A stretch of 64,000 nucleotides of DNA. Origin: Chryseobacterium sp. Bi04 (lineage in GTDB: Bacteria; Bacteroidota; Bacteroidia; Flavobacteriales; Weeksellaceae). Shown here one piece after another: positions 55,040 to 63,008 of the stretch (position 1 is the stretch's first letter; each line of letters starts with the position of its first letter). The position numbers and the translations under genes were made by a program. A model generated the notes under the pieces. It was given only the letters and a program-made list of their open reading frames with translations. It made no database searches and was not told the origin of the DNA. The stretch is from assembly GCF_918698085.1 (NCBI RefSeq), contig NZ_CAKKLP010000002.1:124001-188000 (forward strand). The letters run 5' to 3'.

Positions 55040-56281
55040 ATGCAAGAACTGTCCCTGTCTTCAAAAATGAAGTACATTTTCTCTATTCCCGTTATTATTT
55101 CTGCCCTGGGCTATTTTGTAGATATCTACGACCTCCTTTTATTTGGAATTGTAAGGATTCCCAGTCTGAAGGCATTAGGGCTCAATCCTGATGCTGACGG
55201 AACCTTCATTCTGAACTGTCAGATGGTAGGACTTCTGATCGGGGGAGTATTCTGGGGTATTTTTGGAGATAAGAAAGGCAGGCTTTCTGTACTTTTCGGT
55301 TCCATTTTGGTGTATTCTTTAGCCAATATAGCATGTGGTTTTTTACCGTATTTTCCAAAAGAGCATTTAGTGTATCAATATGCCGGGTTAAGGTTCATTG
55401 CAGGTATTGGATTAGCCGGAGAGCTTGGAGCAGGAATTACCCTTGTTTCTGAAAGTCTGCCGAAGAGTCTGAGGGCAATTGGGACATCCGTTGTCGCCGG
55501 TTTTGGATTAATGGGTGCAGTGGTTGCTCAGCTGACCGTAGAATTATCTGGAGGATGGAATATCTCTTACATCATCGGCGGAGTTATGGGGATCTTGCTA
55601 TTAGTGCTTAGAATAAGCGTCTCAGAATCCGGAATTTATAAAAATATTGAACATAAAAGTGTTTCCAAAGGGGATTTTCTCTCCTTCTTTACCAATAAAG
55701 ACCGTTTGATAAGGTATTTAAAATGTATTGCTGTAGGGTTGCCTACCTGGTATTGCATAGGTATTCTGGCCGTTTTGGCGAATCAGTTTGCTCCTGAATT
55801 TGGAATAAAGGATCTTAACCCCGGAAAGGCAATTATGTGGGCTTATGTAGGTATTTCTGTCGGTGACCTGATGAGTGGTTTTATTTCTCATGCATTAAAA
55901 TCACGTAAAATGGCTATATTTTATATGTTGATTTTCACGCTGATTGGAGCAGCAATTATGTTGTTTGGAAATACGAATACAGAAACAAAATATTACCTGT
56001 TTTGCGTATGGCTGGGCCTTGGAACAGGGTATTGGGCTATGTTTGTGACATTAGCGGCAGAGCAGTTCGGAACTAATATCAGAAATACGGCAACCACTAC
56101 CGTTCCGAATATGGTAAGAGGGTTGGTACCTGTCATGATTCTAGCTTTCGACTCCCTTAAAGCTCATTTCTCTGTAATTGGGAGCGCAGCTATTGTGGGA
56201 GTAGTTGTATTTGGGCTTGCCTTTTATTCTGCACTTACGATTTCAGAAACCCATGATAAGGACCTTGAATTTACGGAATAG
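55040..56281 (+). CDS. Major facilitator superfamily transporter
   Basis: A 413-aa protein with about 12 hydrophobic helices. GVFWGIFGDKKGRLSVLFGS near residues 73-92 is the MFS loop 2-3 motif (G-x-x-x-D-x-x-G-R), and FIAGIGLAGELGAGITLV near 118-135 resembles the metabolite:proton symporter group (sugar/organic acid). The substrate cannot be inferred. Transcribed alone; the next gene has a separate promoter. Confidence 0.85.
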   Translation: MQELSLSSKMKYIFSIPVIISALGYFVDIYDLLLFGIVRIPSLKALGLNPDADGTFILNCQMVGLLIGGVFWGIFGDKKGRLSVLFGSILVYSLANIACGFLPYFPKEHLVYQYAGLRFIAGIGLAGELGAGITLVSESLPKSLRAIGTSVVAGFGLMGAVVAQLTVELSGGWNISYIIGGVMGILLLVLRISVSESGIYKNIEHKSVSKGDFLSFFTNKDRLIRYLKCIAVGLPTWYCIGILAVLANQFAPEFGIKDLNPGKAIMWAYVGISVGDLMSGFISHALKSRKMAIFYMLIFTLIGAAIMLFGNTNTETKYYLFCVWLGLGTGYWAMFVTLAAEQFGTNIRNTATTTVPNMVRGLVPVMILAFDSLKAHFSVIGSAAIVGVVVFGLAFYSALTISETHDKDLEFTE

Positions 56282-56425
56282 AATTTTCTCCTATAGGGAA
56301 TGTAATAAGATCTTGGATTATAAAATATTTACATCTGTTTAATAAATAATAAAATATTATTCTTGTATTTTAATATATTAATAAGGTTTAAATCAGTGTA
56401 TTAGTTAAAATTGTATTAAATTATG

Positions 56426-56455
56426 TTGCGAATAATTAATATTTGTTTAACTTTG
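56426..56455 (+). promoter_or_regulatory. Promoter of the first Cys-rich leader peptide
   Basis: TTG (56426-56428), 19-base spacer, TAACTTTG (56448-56455): full consensus. The leader would be about 35 bases before the ATG at 56497. Confidence 0.75.
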
Positions 56456-56496
56456 GGAGACAACTAAATTATATTGTTTAATTAAAATCAAATCAC

Positions 56497-56682
56497 ATGA
56501 ACATTATTAAAAATGCTAAAAAATTAAGAAAAGAAGATCTGAAGAATATTACAGGTGGTATTGGAGGTTCCGGAATTGGAACTCCGGATGCTTCACTTTG
56601 CGGATGCAGTTGTACAGGGGCTGTAACAGGACCAAAATACTGTGTTGAGTTAATTGGATGTCCACAGGTTATGACTTGCTAA
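56497..56682 (+). CDS. Double-glycine leader peptide with six cysteines (bacteriocin-like)
   Basis: A 61-aa peptide. Residues 1-21 (MNIIKNAKKLRKEDLKNITGG) form a Bacteroidetes GG-type leader with the usual L-x4-L-x2-I-T-G-G pattern, cut after Gly21 by C39 peptidase transporters. The 40-residue core is rich in Gly and holds six cysteines at 35, 37, 39, 49, 55 and 61, with a CGCSC cluster. Three disulfides, metal binding or post-translational modification are all possible. No modifying enzyme, immunity gene or C39 transporter is in the window. It has a perfect promoter and a strong terminator, so it is a real, monocistronic gene. Compare the peptide at 62727. Confidence 0.85.
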   Translation: MNIIKNAKKLRKEDLKNITGGIGGSGIGTPDASLCGCSCTGAVTGPKYCVELIGCPQVMTC

Positions 56683-56739
56683 CCGATTGGTTATTTTAAG
56701 ATATTATTCAACTGAAATAAACATTTCCACATTTAACAG

Positions 56740-56771
56740 GCGGCACCCTTTTGATTTCAAAAGGGTGCCGC
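56740..56771. terminator. Terminator of the first Cys-rich peptide (bidirectional)
   Basis: Perfect 15-bp arms GCGGCACCCTTTTGA and TCAAAAGGGTGCCGC around TT, followed by TGCTTTTA. Shared with the convergent YeiH gene, whose stop is 6 bases away. Confidence 0.88.
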
Positions 56772-56776
56772 TGCTT

Positions 56777-57712
56777 TTATTGAATGATATAAAGAAGGCT
56801 GCCTATGCTGATGGTGACCCAAAGGAGTATGGCAGTAACCAACGGTTTAATACCTATTGTTTTTAAGGTTTGAATAGAAAGGCTGGAGCCTATAAAAAAT
56901 AAGGTCAGATTCAATCCTGATTTTGCAAAGGTGGTTATTCCACTACTGAAACGGTCCATCAAAGGAAAATAAGTATTCAGCAGGATCGCAAGGATGAAAT
57001 ACCCGATAAACCATGGGATCTTTATTTTTGATTCTTTATTTTTGAAAATAAACATGGTGATCAGCGAAACAGGGATAATCCACAATGCCCTTGCCAGCTT
57101 TACGGTTGTCGCAATTTTTAAAGCTTCATCCCCATATTTGCTGGCTGCCCCTACTACAGAACTGGTATCGTGGATTCCCACGGCACACCACAGGCCAAAC
57201 TGTTCCTGAGAGAGATTAAGCAGATGTCCAATGGCCGGGTAAACAAATAAAGCAATAGAATTTAAGGTAAAAACAATTGCTAATGCCAGGGAAATCTGTT
57301 TTGTGCTCGGCTTAATAATAGGGGAAACGGCTGCAATAGCACTCCCTCCACAAATGGCAGTTCCCGCAGAAATAAGATAGGATAGCGGTCTTTCAAGTTT
57401 GAATAATCTTCCTAAAAAATACCCTAAAATCATAACGGTCAGAATACTCACTACCGTTAATACTAACCCTGTTTTTCCTGCATGTAAAGCTTCGTCCAGC
57501 TTTAATCCGAATCCTAAGCCGACTATGGAAATTTGTAATAGCAAATGGATATATTGATGAAGATGCTTTTCAAAAGGGTTTCCGATGAAAACGGCCAGTA
57601 GAAAACCCAGCGCAAGGGCTATCGGAGAGGAGATCAGTGGAGTAAGGCATAATACTGCCAGTATGATAAAAACGATTTTCCGTGTTGTTTCATATTGAAT
57701 GAAATCTTTCAT
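56777..57712 (-). CDS. YeiH-family putative sulfate exporter
   Basis: A 311-aa membrane protein with about ten helices, of the YeiH/PSE family. LIGAFLGRLF-like helices precede YLISAGTAICGGSAIAAVSPII near residues 112-133 and CAVGIHDTSSVVGAASKYG near 175-193, both conserved family segments. Family members are predicted anion or sulfonate exporters. A LysR regulator gene lies directly upstream in the same direction, a pairing common for this family. Confidence 0.85.
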   Translation of the reverse strand: MKDFIQYETTRKIVFIILAVLCLTPLISSPIALALGFLLAVFIGNPFEKHLHQYIHLLLQISIVGLGFGLKLDEALHAGKTGLVLTVVSILTVMILGYFLGRLFKLERPLSYLISAGTAICGGSAIAAVSPIIKPSTKQISLALAIVFTLNSIALFVYPAIGHLLNLSQEQFGLWCAVGIHDTSSVVGAASKYGDEALKIATTVKLARALWIIPVSLITMFIFKNKESKIKIPWFIGYFILAILLNTYFPLMDRFSSGITTFAKSGLNLTLFFIGSSLSIQTLKTIGIKPLVTAILLWVTISIGSLLYIIQ

Positions 57713-57745
57713 ATTGCGAACTTTAAATTATGCTTCAAAATTCGG

Positions 57746-57806
57746 CAATATAGTATTACAAAGTAAATTGTATTTTGTTATATTGGATAACTAGAAGTTA
57801 TAACTT
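57746..57806. promoter_or_regulatory. Candidate LysR-type operator region before the YeiH gene
   Basis: CAATATA (57746-57752) and TATATTG (57779-57785) are inverted around 26 bases, with ACAAA and TTTGT inside, and AAGTTATAACTT at 57795-57806 is a perfect 12-base palindrome. They lie 34-94 bases upstream of the YeiH start, where a LysR regulator would bind. Confidence 0.35.
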
Positions 57807-57830
57807 AAAATTCAAATACTTAATCAGGCT

Positions 57831-57900
57831 ACATGATACATTATACATTATACATTATACTTTTTACATTGTACATTATATATTGTACATTTTTACATTA
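57831..57900. repeat. TACATTA microsatellite-like tract
   Basis: Imperfect repetition of ATACATT/TACATTG words (TACATTATACATTATAC...) just after the LysR stop codon on the minus strand. Non-coding low complexity. Confidence 0.6.
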
Positions 57901-58776
57901 TAACTCAGCAAACCTCAGAAAAAGCTTTATCAGCTCAGATTGTTCCCCTTTTGGAAGGATAAAGTGGAAATCCCTTTCAATACTAAAGCTTTTTATATCA
58001 ACGACGGTTAGGATATTATTTTTCAGTTCATTAAGAATGGTACTGATGGAGAGGAAAGCCATACAGTCTGAATGAAGAAGATAATTTTTGATGCTTTCAC
58101 TGCTTCCCAGCTGTATAACAGTATTTAATTCATTGATATTAACTCCGTTATCCCTGAGCCTGTTTTGTATAAATTCAAGTGTTCCAGAACCTTGTTCCCT
58201 GAAAATCATATTGATAGTGTATAGGTCTTTTATACTTAAAGTTTTGTTGGCTAATGAATGATTGGTTTTTGCAGCCAATACAATTTCATCAGATTTAAAA
58301 GACTTATAATCGAAGTAAGAAGATTGAGATTCACCTTCAATGATTCCTAAATCTATTTTTTCTTCTTTTAAAAGAACAGAAATAGCTTCAGTATTTCCTG
58401 TAAGAAGCTCAATCTTAATATCTTTATAGTAAGTATTGAATTTTGCTAAAATTTCAGGAAGAATATACTGGGCAACGGTTGTACTCGCCCCAATGATCAG
58501 TTTTCCTTTGTGCTGTTGGTTAACCTGGCTGATTTCAAATTCAAGATCCCGATACAGTCCTCTGATTTTTTCAGCATATTCATAGAGGATTTTTCCACTT
58601 TGAGTCAGTTCTATAGAAGTTCCTTTACGGTCGAATAATTTTGCAGACAGTTGATTTTCAATCTCTTTGATGTGCTTTGTGACAGCCGGTTGAGAAATAT
58701 GAAGTTCCTCCGAAGCTTTGGTAAAGCTTAGTCTGGAAGCCACAGTATGGAAAACTTTTAACCTGTAATCGAACAT
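57898..58776 (-). CDS. LysR-family transcriptional regulator
   Basis: A 292-aa LysR protein. The N-terminal winged helix is FHTVASRLSFTKASEELHISQPAVTKHIKEIENQLSAKLFDR (about residues 9-50). The effector domain begins near residue 90 (KLIIGASTTVAQYILPEIL) and resembles the CysL/CbbR group. It is followed by the YeiH transporter gene, which it probably controls, perhaps in response to a sulfur compound. That effector is inferred from the family only. Confidence 0.88.
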   Translation of the reverse strand: MFDYRLKVFHTVASRLSFTKASEELHISQPAVTKHIKEIENQLSAKLFDRKGTSIELTQSGKILYEYAEKIRGLYRDLEFEISQVNQQHKGKLIIGASTTVAQYILPEILAKFNTYYKDIKIELLTGNTEAISVLLKEEKIDLGIIEGESQSSYFDYKSFKSDEIVLAAKTNHSLANKTLSIKDLYTINMIFREQGSGTLEFIQNRLRDNGVNINELNTVIQLGSSESIKNYLLHSDCMAFLSISTILNELKNNILTVVDIKSFSIERDFHFILPKGEQSELIKLFLRFAEL

Positions 58777-58824
58777 GCTGCAAAGGTATGAATTATACTT
58801 ATAAGTTAGAAGATACGAGTGCTA

Positions 58825-58890
58825 TTTGAGTTTGAGGGTTTGAGGGTTTGAGAGTTTGAGAGTTTGAGAGTTTGAGAGTTTGAGAGTTTT
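58825..58890. repeat. 9-bp tandem repeat GTTTGAGAG/GTTTGAGGG
   Basis: About seven uninterrupted 9-base units, GTTTGAGGG twice followed by GTTTGAGAG five times, in the gap between the LysR start and the CLC stop. The number of units is likely to vary between strains. The unit contains the reverse complement of the CTCAAACTC motif seen at 47849. Confidence 0.85.
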
Positions 58891-58942
58891 AATGTGATAC
58901 TATACAGTATTATTTTTATACATTAGACTTTCACATTTTACA

Positions 58943-60250
58943 TCACAAAAAGTCCGAAATAGATTGATCCTGCCGGCTTTCGAATCTTCTGTTTTTAGCA
59001 GCTCCTATTTTTTGTTTACTGTAAATACTGTTATTTCCTGAAAGGAGATAAGAAACAATGCAGGCAATTGCTACATAAACACCACATTCAGCTCCGAACA
59101 GCTCAATTCCCATTAATATACAGGCCAAGGGTGTATTGGTGGCTCCGGCAAATACCGCTACAAAGCCCATTCCGGCCAATAACCCAAACGGAAGCGGGAT
59201 GAATAGAGATAAAGCACTTCCCAGCGTGGCCCCTATAAAGAATAGAGGAGTGACTTCACCCCCTTTGAATCCTGCTGCGAGGGTAACGATGGTAAAGATC
59301 ATTTTCAAAGCAAAATCATATAAGGGAAGTTGTTTTTCAAAAGACTCTACAATGACAGGAACACCGAGTCCAATATACCTGGTGGTGCCCAGTGCAACAA
59401 CAGCCAGCGCTACAATAATACCTCCGGCCACCGGACGAAGTGGCGGATACTGAATTCCTGATTTGAAAAACGATCCTGCCCAATGGATAACCTTGCTAAA
59501 GCCTGCAGCACAGATCCCAAAAGCTATTCCGGCCAGAATACTGTACAAAATGGGCAGAAATTCTAGCTTAGGAATAAAGTGAATATGATAATGGGTATGC
59601 TTAACATTCCATAGATTGGTTGTCCAGTCTGCTAATATAGCCGAAGCAAAAGCTGGAAAAATAGCATTATAACGTATCTTCCCGATAAGAAAAACTTCAA
59701 GCCCAAAAACTGCCCCTGCCAACGGTGTTCCGAAAACAGATCCAAAACCTGCAGCAATTGAAGCAATCAGTACTGTTTGTCTTTCATTCCTGTCAAGTTT
59801 AAAAGGCTTACTGAGCTGGTCTGCAATAGCGGCTGACATCTGAAGAGCAGTCCCTTCACGGCCTGCAGAACCCCCGAATAAATGAGTGACAACTGTTCCA
59901 AGATAAACAAATGGAGCCATTTTAAAGGGAATAGTCTCTTTTGGATTATGGATGCTATCGATCAGAAGATTATTTCCTGCCTCAACATCTTTTCCAAAAT
60001 AATAGTATAGAAGCCCGATCAGAAAACCAGCTACAGGAAGTAATGCAATCATCCAAAGATGGTTTTCCCTAAAATTGGTTGCCCATTCCAACGACTGTAA
60101 AAAGCCTGCCGAAGCAGTTCCTGCCAGAATACCAATAATACTGCTGATCAACAGCCATTTTAAAATGTAAGGCAGTGCAGGGAATTTTCTGAAGAAAAAA
60201 TGAGTGTGGAAAACGGCTTTTTTACCAAATGTTCTTTTATTTTTTGACAT
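58943..60250 (-). CDS. CLC-F type fluoride/proton antiporter
   Basis: A 435-aa CLC-family membrane protein with about ten helices. GSAGREGTALQ (128-137) has GREGT in place of the GREGP of chloride CLCs, and GNNLLIDSI (92-100) stands where GSGIP is expected; both changes are typical of the fluoride-exporting CLC-F branch. GKGGEV-like AAGFKGGEVTPLFFIGA and the late GMGFVAVFAGATNTPLACILMGIELFG are the other conserved loops. A fluoride riboswitch lies directly upstream, which confirms fluoride export. The AGGA before the ATG is part of the switch helix. Confidence 0.9.
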   Translation of the reverse strand: MSKNKRTFGKKAVFHTHFFFRKFPALPYILKWLLISSIIGILAGTASAGFLQSLEWATNFRENHLWMIALLPVAGFLIGLLYYYFGKDVEAGNNLLIDSIHNPKETIPFKMAPFVYLGTVVTHLFGGSAGREGTALQMSAAIADQLSKPFKLDRNERQTVLIASIAAGFGSVFGTPLAGAVFGLEVFLIGKIRYNAIFPAFASAILADWTTNLWNVKHTHYHIHFIPKLEFLPILYSILAGIAFGICAAGFSKVIHWAGSFFKSGIQYPPLRPVAGGIIVALAVVALGTTRYIGLGVPVIVESFEKQLPLYDFALKMIFTIVTLAAGFKGGEVTPLFFIGATLGSALSLFIPLPFGLLAGMGFVAVFAGATNTPLACILMGIELFGAECGVYVAIACIVSYLLSGNNSIYSKQKIGAAKNRRFESRQDQSISDFL

Positions 60251-60256
60251 GATAAT

Positions 60257-60347
60257 CCTGATTAGTTATTGTTCATAATCTCTCAATCAGGCGTCATCAG
60301 CTTTTATAAAGCGGTTGGGGAAGGAAGAACACCATTTCCTTTTGATG
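60257..60347 (-). promoter_or_regulatory. Fluoride riboswitch (crcB motif) of the CLC-F gene
   Basis: On the minus strand the conserved elements run in order: GGAAATGGTGTTC (with ATGG at the start), CCCCAACCGC, a short AGC-UUUAU hairpin region, and GCTGATGACGCC. These are the signature blocks of the crcB/fluoride aptamer. The following CCTGATT can pair with AATCAGG (plus 60257-60263 with 60285-60291) 10 bases before the ATG; this helix would bury the AGGA ribosome site, so control is probably translational. Confidence 0.88.
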
Positions 60348-60740
60348 ATACAAATATAAAAAGAAGAATCTGTTTTTCAAAAAAAATATTTGACAGGTAC
60401 AGAGGTATTACAATTTTTAACCATAAAACTGGTACTCCATTTATTCATATGCTTAGCCACTCCGGTAGAAATCTCAACAGTATTATTTGAGAAACAATTC
60501 AGATTACTACCGGAATGATAAAGATGGTGTATCCTTTGTTCACCTAAGAATGGCCCATACAATGAACAATAAAATAAACTGAATTTTATCCCCTGAACTC
60601 AAAAGAAAAGAAAATCATAGATTTTCAAAAATTATTTGAACTTTTATACAGCACTATTTTAACTGGCTTAAATGAACTAAAGTGGTTAAAATAAAAGCTT
60701 TTGTGACTTTTGTGGTTGAAAGGGTTCCGCAATTCGCTCT
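60348..60740. other. Intergenic region upstream of the riboswitch
   Basis: About 390 bases of AT-rich sequence without a supported gene. Short frames in it have no recognisable content. The promoter for the CLC-F gene should lie near 60360-60410 but no full consensus was found. Confidence 0.5.
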
Positions 60741-61577
60741 CTATTTTGGATAATGCACTGCTTTATCAATTTCAAGAGGATTATTGTATTTCCTGATCAC
60801 TTCCTGCATGCTTTTGGTTTGGGTATTCAGCTCATCAACATTATGGATTTCTTTTCCATTAATATTAATCTTTAAATCAGTATCTGTTTTGCTGAAATTA
60901 TTTCTTTCAAAGGCAAAAGGATCATTGTAAAAGTCCATGGTCAGCTTATATTTTTGTTTTTCGTTAATGGGAACTGCTTTATTTCCAAAGTTGGATTCTA
61001 CAAAATTTTCAGTAGAATAGGCATCTGGCAGTTCCTGGCTTTTGAGAAGAGTATACATGAAATTTTTCTTTGTATCTGAGAGTTCAAAAATTAAGCCCGG
61101 AAGACCACGAAATTTAAATGGACCTTCATTAAAAGGAATATCCTTACAAAACCAGGCCGTCCAGCTTCTTCCCCCGAATTTTGTGCTGGCTTTTTGCAAG
61201 GTATAATTTTCAGATTTTTTAATTTCATTAGAAATGGTCCAATTGATTTTATCCGTTGTCTTAAAAGTATAATATCCTTCCTTGATATTGATGTAATTTT
61301 CATTATCAAAAGAGTTGATTTTCCTTTTTATCACCTGGCCGGACATGTCCGTATAACCAGAGTTTCTCCCGAATTTTTTATTCAAAGAATCCGTAATAGC
61401 CAGGTTTTGCCCATAAAACTTTACTTCTTTAGAGCCGATATCCAGAATCATATTCAGCTTTTCAAGCCCGTTTTCTGTAGAATCCATCTTATATTGCATT
61501 TCATAGATGAACCGATAGGTCTGGGACTGGCATAAAATAATGATCAGCAAAGCAGATAATGTGAAAGCATTTCTCAT
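60741..61577 (-). CDS. GLPGLI family secreted protein
   Basis: A 278-aa protein with a signal peptide (MRNAFTLSALLIIILCQSQ); start taken at the second ATG, 61577. FKFRGLPGLIFELSDTKKNF near residues 160-180 contains the GLPGLI motif that names this Bacteroidetes-only family. The protein is mainly beta-strand, and members are found in multi-copy sets in Chryseobacterium. Function unknown. Transcribed alone. Confidence 0.85.
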   Translation of the reverse strand: MRNAFTLSALLIIILCQSQTYRFIYEMQYKMDSTENGLEKLNMILDIGSKEVKFYGQNLAITDSLNKKFGRNSGYTDMSGQVIKRKINSFDNENYINIKEGYYTFKTTDKINWTISNEIKKSENYTLQKASTKFGGRSWTAWFCKDIPFNEGPFKFRGLPGLIFELSDTKKNFMYTLLKSQELPDAYSTENFVESNFGNKAVPINEKQKYKLTMDFYNDPFAFERNNFSKTDTDLKININGKEIHNVDELNTQTKSMQEVIRKYNNPLEIDKAVHYPK

Positions 61578-61660
61578 ACTATATATCAAATGAAGTGGTA
61601 CGGGTATTAATCTAAATAGCAGTTTTTATATGTACTCCTTATTCAGCCTTTTATCCTGTA

Positions 61661-62128
61661 TTACAGAAAAGGCTTCATCTCATCCTCAATCTGCGTTCTC
61701 AGCTCCATCAGACGTTTGGCATACTTCTCCTGCTGTTTTTCCTCCTCAGTTTCAGGAATCCATTTAGGAACAGGAAGCTTTTTTCCGTTTTCATCTACTG
61801 CAACAAAGACGATGATACAATGGGTTTTTTTATCAAAGGTGGGCTGTTTCAGATTTCGTGAAAAAACGTTGATTGAAATATGCATACTTGAGGTTCCGGT
61901 AAAGATGACCTGTGCATCTACTTTTACTACCTCACCTATCTTAATAGGATCATAAAAACGAATGCCGCCCACATATACTGTCACAGAGTAATTTCCGCTC
62001 CAGGTTGTAGCACAGGCATATCCTGCCTGATCAATCCATTTCATGACACTTCCTCCATGTACATTTCCCCCATAATTAACATCCGAAGGCTCTGAAATAA
62101 ACTGAAAAGTAATAGGTTTGTTCTGCAT
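61661..62128 (-). CDS. Acyl-CoA thioesterase (hotdog fold)
   Basis: A 155-aa cytosolic thioesterase of the YciA/BFIT-like group: VNYGGNVHGGSVMKWIDQAGYACATTWSG near residues 18-46 carries the catalytic Asp and the N-terminal G-x-H-G region, and the strand VYVGGIRFYDPIKIGEVV follows. It hydrolyses acyl-CoA of medium or short chain length. An acidic Glu/Gln-rich C-terminal helix is present. It is divergent from the ArsC-like gene. Confidence 0.88.
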   Translation of the reverse strand: MQNKPITFQFISEPSDVNYGGNVHGGSVMKWIDQAGYACATTWSGNYSVTVYVGGIRFYDPIKIGEVVKVDAQVIFTGTSSMHISINVFSRNLKQPTFDKKTHCIIVFVAVDENGKKLPVPKWIPETEEEKQQEKYAKRLMELRTQIEDEMKPFL

Positions 62129-62183
62129 CTTATAAAATTTTAATAAAGTTATTTAATAATTTTCAAAGTTTTAGATTAAATCC

Positions 62184-62191
62184 TACTTTTG
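62184..62191 (+). promoter_or_regulatory. -7 promoter element of the ArsC/Spx-like gene
   Basis: TACTTTTG matches TAnnTTTG about 55 bases before the ATG at 62246; no good TTG upstream. Confidence 0.4.
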
Positions 62192-62245
62192 GAAAAGGAA
62201 ATTCTTACGAATGAGAATTTTAACAATAAAAGATTTGGAAAAATA

Positions 62246-62590
62246 ATGAAAAAAGTATTTCACCTTAATACATGTGATACCTGCAGAAAGATTTTAGCAA
62301 AATTTGATCTTAAAGGCTGGGAGCTTCGCGAGATAAAAAAAGAACCAATTACAAGAGAAGAGCTGACGGAAATGCATAAGAGAGCGAAGTCTTATGAGGC
62401 ATTGTTCAGTAAAAAATCAACCCAGATTAAACTGAGAGAACTGGATCTGAAGTCTTTAACTGAAAAAGATTTTGAAGAGCTGCTATTGGACCATTATACA
62501 TTCTTAAAAAGACCGGTTTTCCTTACTGATAAGGAGATATTTATAGGAAATGATAAGAAAAATATAGAGGCACTACAAGATTTTTTTTAA
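62246..62590 (+). CDS. ArsC/Spx-family thioredoxin-fold protein
   Basis: A 114-aa protein, start at ATG 62246 (MKKVFHLNTCDTCRKIL); a longer TTG frame adds no conserved residues. CDTC (10-13) is the redox motif seen in the Spx/MgsR group and in some ArsC-like reductases. The later KRPVFLTDKEIFIGND segment contains the conserved R-P loop that binds the oxyanion. It could be an arsenate reductase-like enzyme or a regulator; the context does not decide. Transcribed alone. Confidence 0.82.
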   Translation: MKKVFHLNTCDTCRKILAKFDLKGWELREIKKEPITREELTEMHKRAKSYEALFSKKSTQIKLRELDLKSLTEKDFEELLLDHYTFLKRPVFLTDKEIFIGNDKKNIEALQDFF

Positions 62591-62697
62591 AATTAATTTA
62601 AGCTACCTATTTTGAAATATATATGCTTTAATATAGGTAAATGATTGATTTTTAATTTGTTTTTGAAATAATAAAGTTTTTGAATCCATTAATTGAT

Positions 62698-62705
62698 TAC
62701 ATTTG
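62698..62705 (+). promoter_or_regulatory. -7 promoter element of the second Cys-rich leader peptide
   Basis: TACATTTG, 21 bases before the ATG at 62727; the nearest TTG is 15 bases upstream, shorter than usual. Confidence 0.5.
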
Positions 62706-62726
62706 TTTTATCAAAAAATTATTACT

Positions 62727-62909
62727 ATGAAAAGCTTTTTAAAGTCAAAGAATCTTAACAGATCAGAATTGAAACAGATAAGCGGCGGAATAAAAATTCC
62801 GTTAACCTGCTATACACTTTGTGGAGAAGCTGGTGGTGTAGAATCAGGTCATCCCGGAGTAGGTGATGTGTGTACATCAGACGGATCTTTCTGCTGCTAT
62901 TGCAGATGA
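62727..62909 (+). CDS. Double-glycine leader peptide with six cysteines (bacteriocin-like), second copy
   Basis: A 60-aa peptide starting at ATG 62727. Leader residues 1-21 (MKSFLKSKNLNRSELKQISGG) follow the same pattern as the peptide at 56497: basic N-terminus, Leu10, Leu15, Ile18, Ser/Thr19 and Gly-Gly at 20-21. The 39-residue core also has six cysteines (28, 32, 49, 56, 57, 59), but with different spacing, and contains GEAGGVESGHPGVGD in the middle. The leaders are clearly related while the cores are not. It is monocistronic and followed by a perfect palindromic terminator. No modification or export gene is nearby. Confidence 0.85.
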   Translation: MKSFLKSKNLNRSELKQISGGIKIPLTCYTLCGEAGGVESGHPGVGDVCTSDGSFCCYCR

Positions 62910-62961
62910 TTGTGAAATCTGAAAGTGTAGAGATTGTTTTAATGTACTTTCTCTGTAAAAT

Positions 62962-62997
62962 AAAAAAGCCGCAGTTTAATTAAACTGCGGCTTTTTT
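62962..62997. terminator. Perfect palindromic terminator after the second peptide (bidirectional)
   Basis: A 36-base perfect palindrome with 18-bp arms (AAAAAAGCCGCAGTTTAA and its inverse), ending in T6. It serves the peptide gene and the convergent gcvT. Confidence 0.9.
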
Positions 62998-63008
62998 GTG
63001 TATTGATA

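Noticed and set aside
60269-60490. Small plus-strand ORF of 73 codons
   Set aside because: It runs antisense through the fluoride riboswitch and has no recognisable protein features.
62246-62590. Confident arsenate reductase call
   Set aside because: The CxxC motif and length fit Spx/MgsR-like proteins equally well, and no arsenic-resistance genes are nearby.
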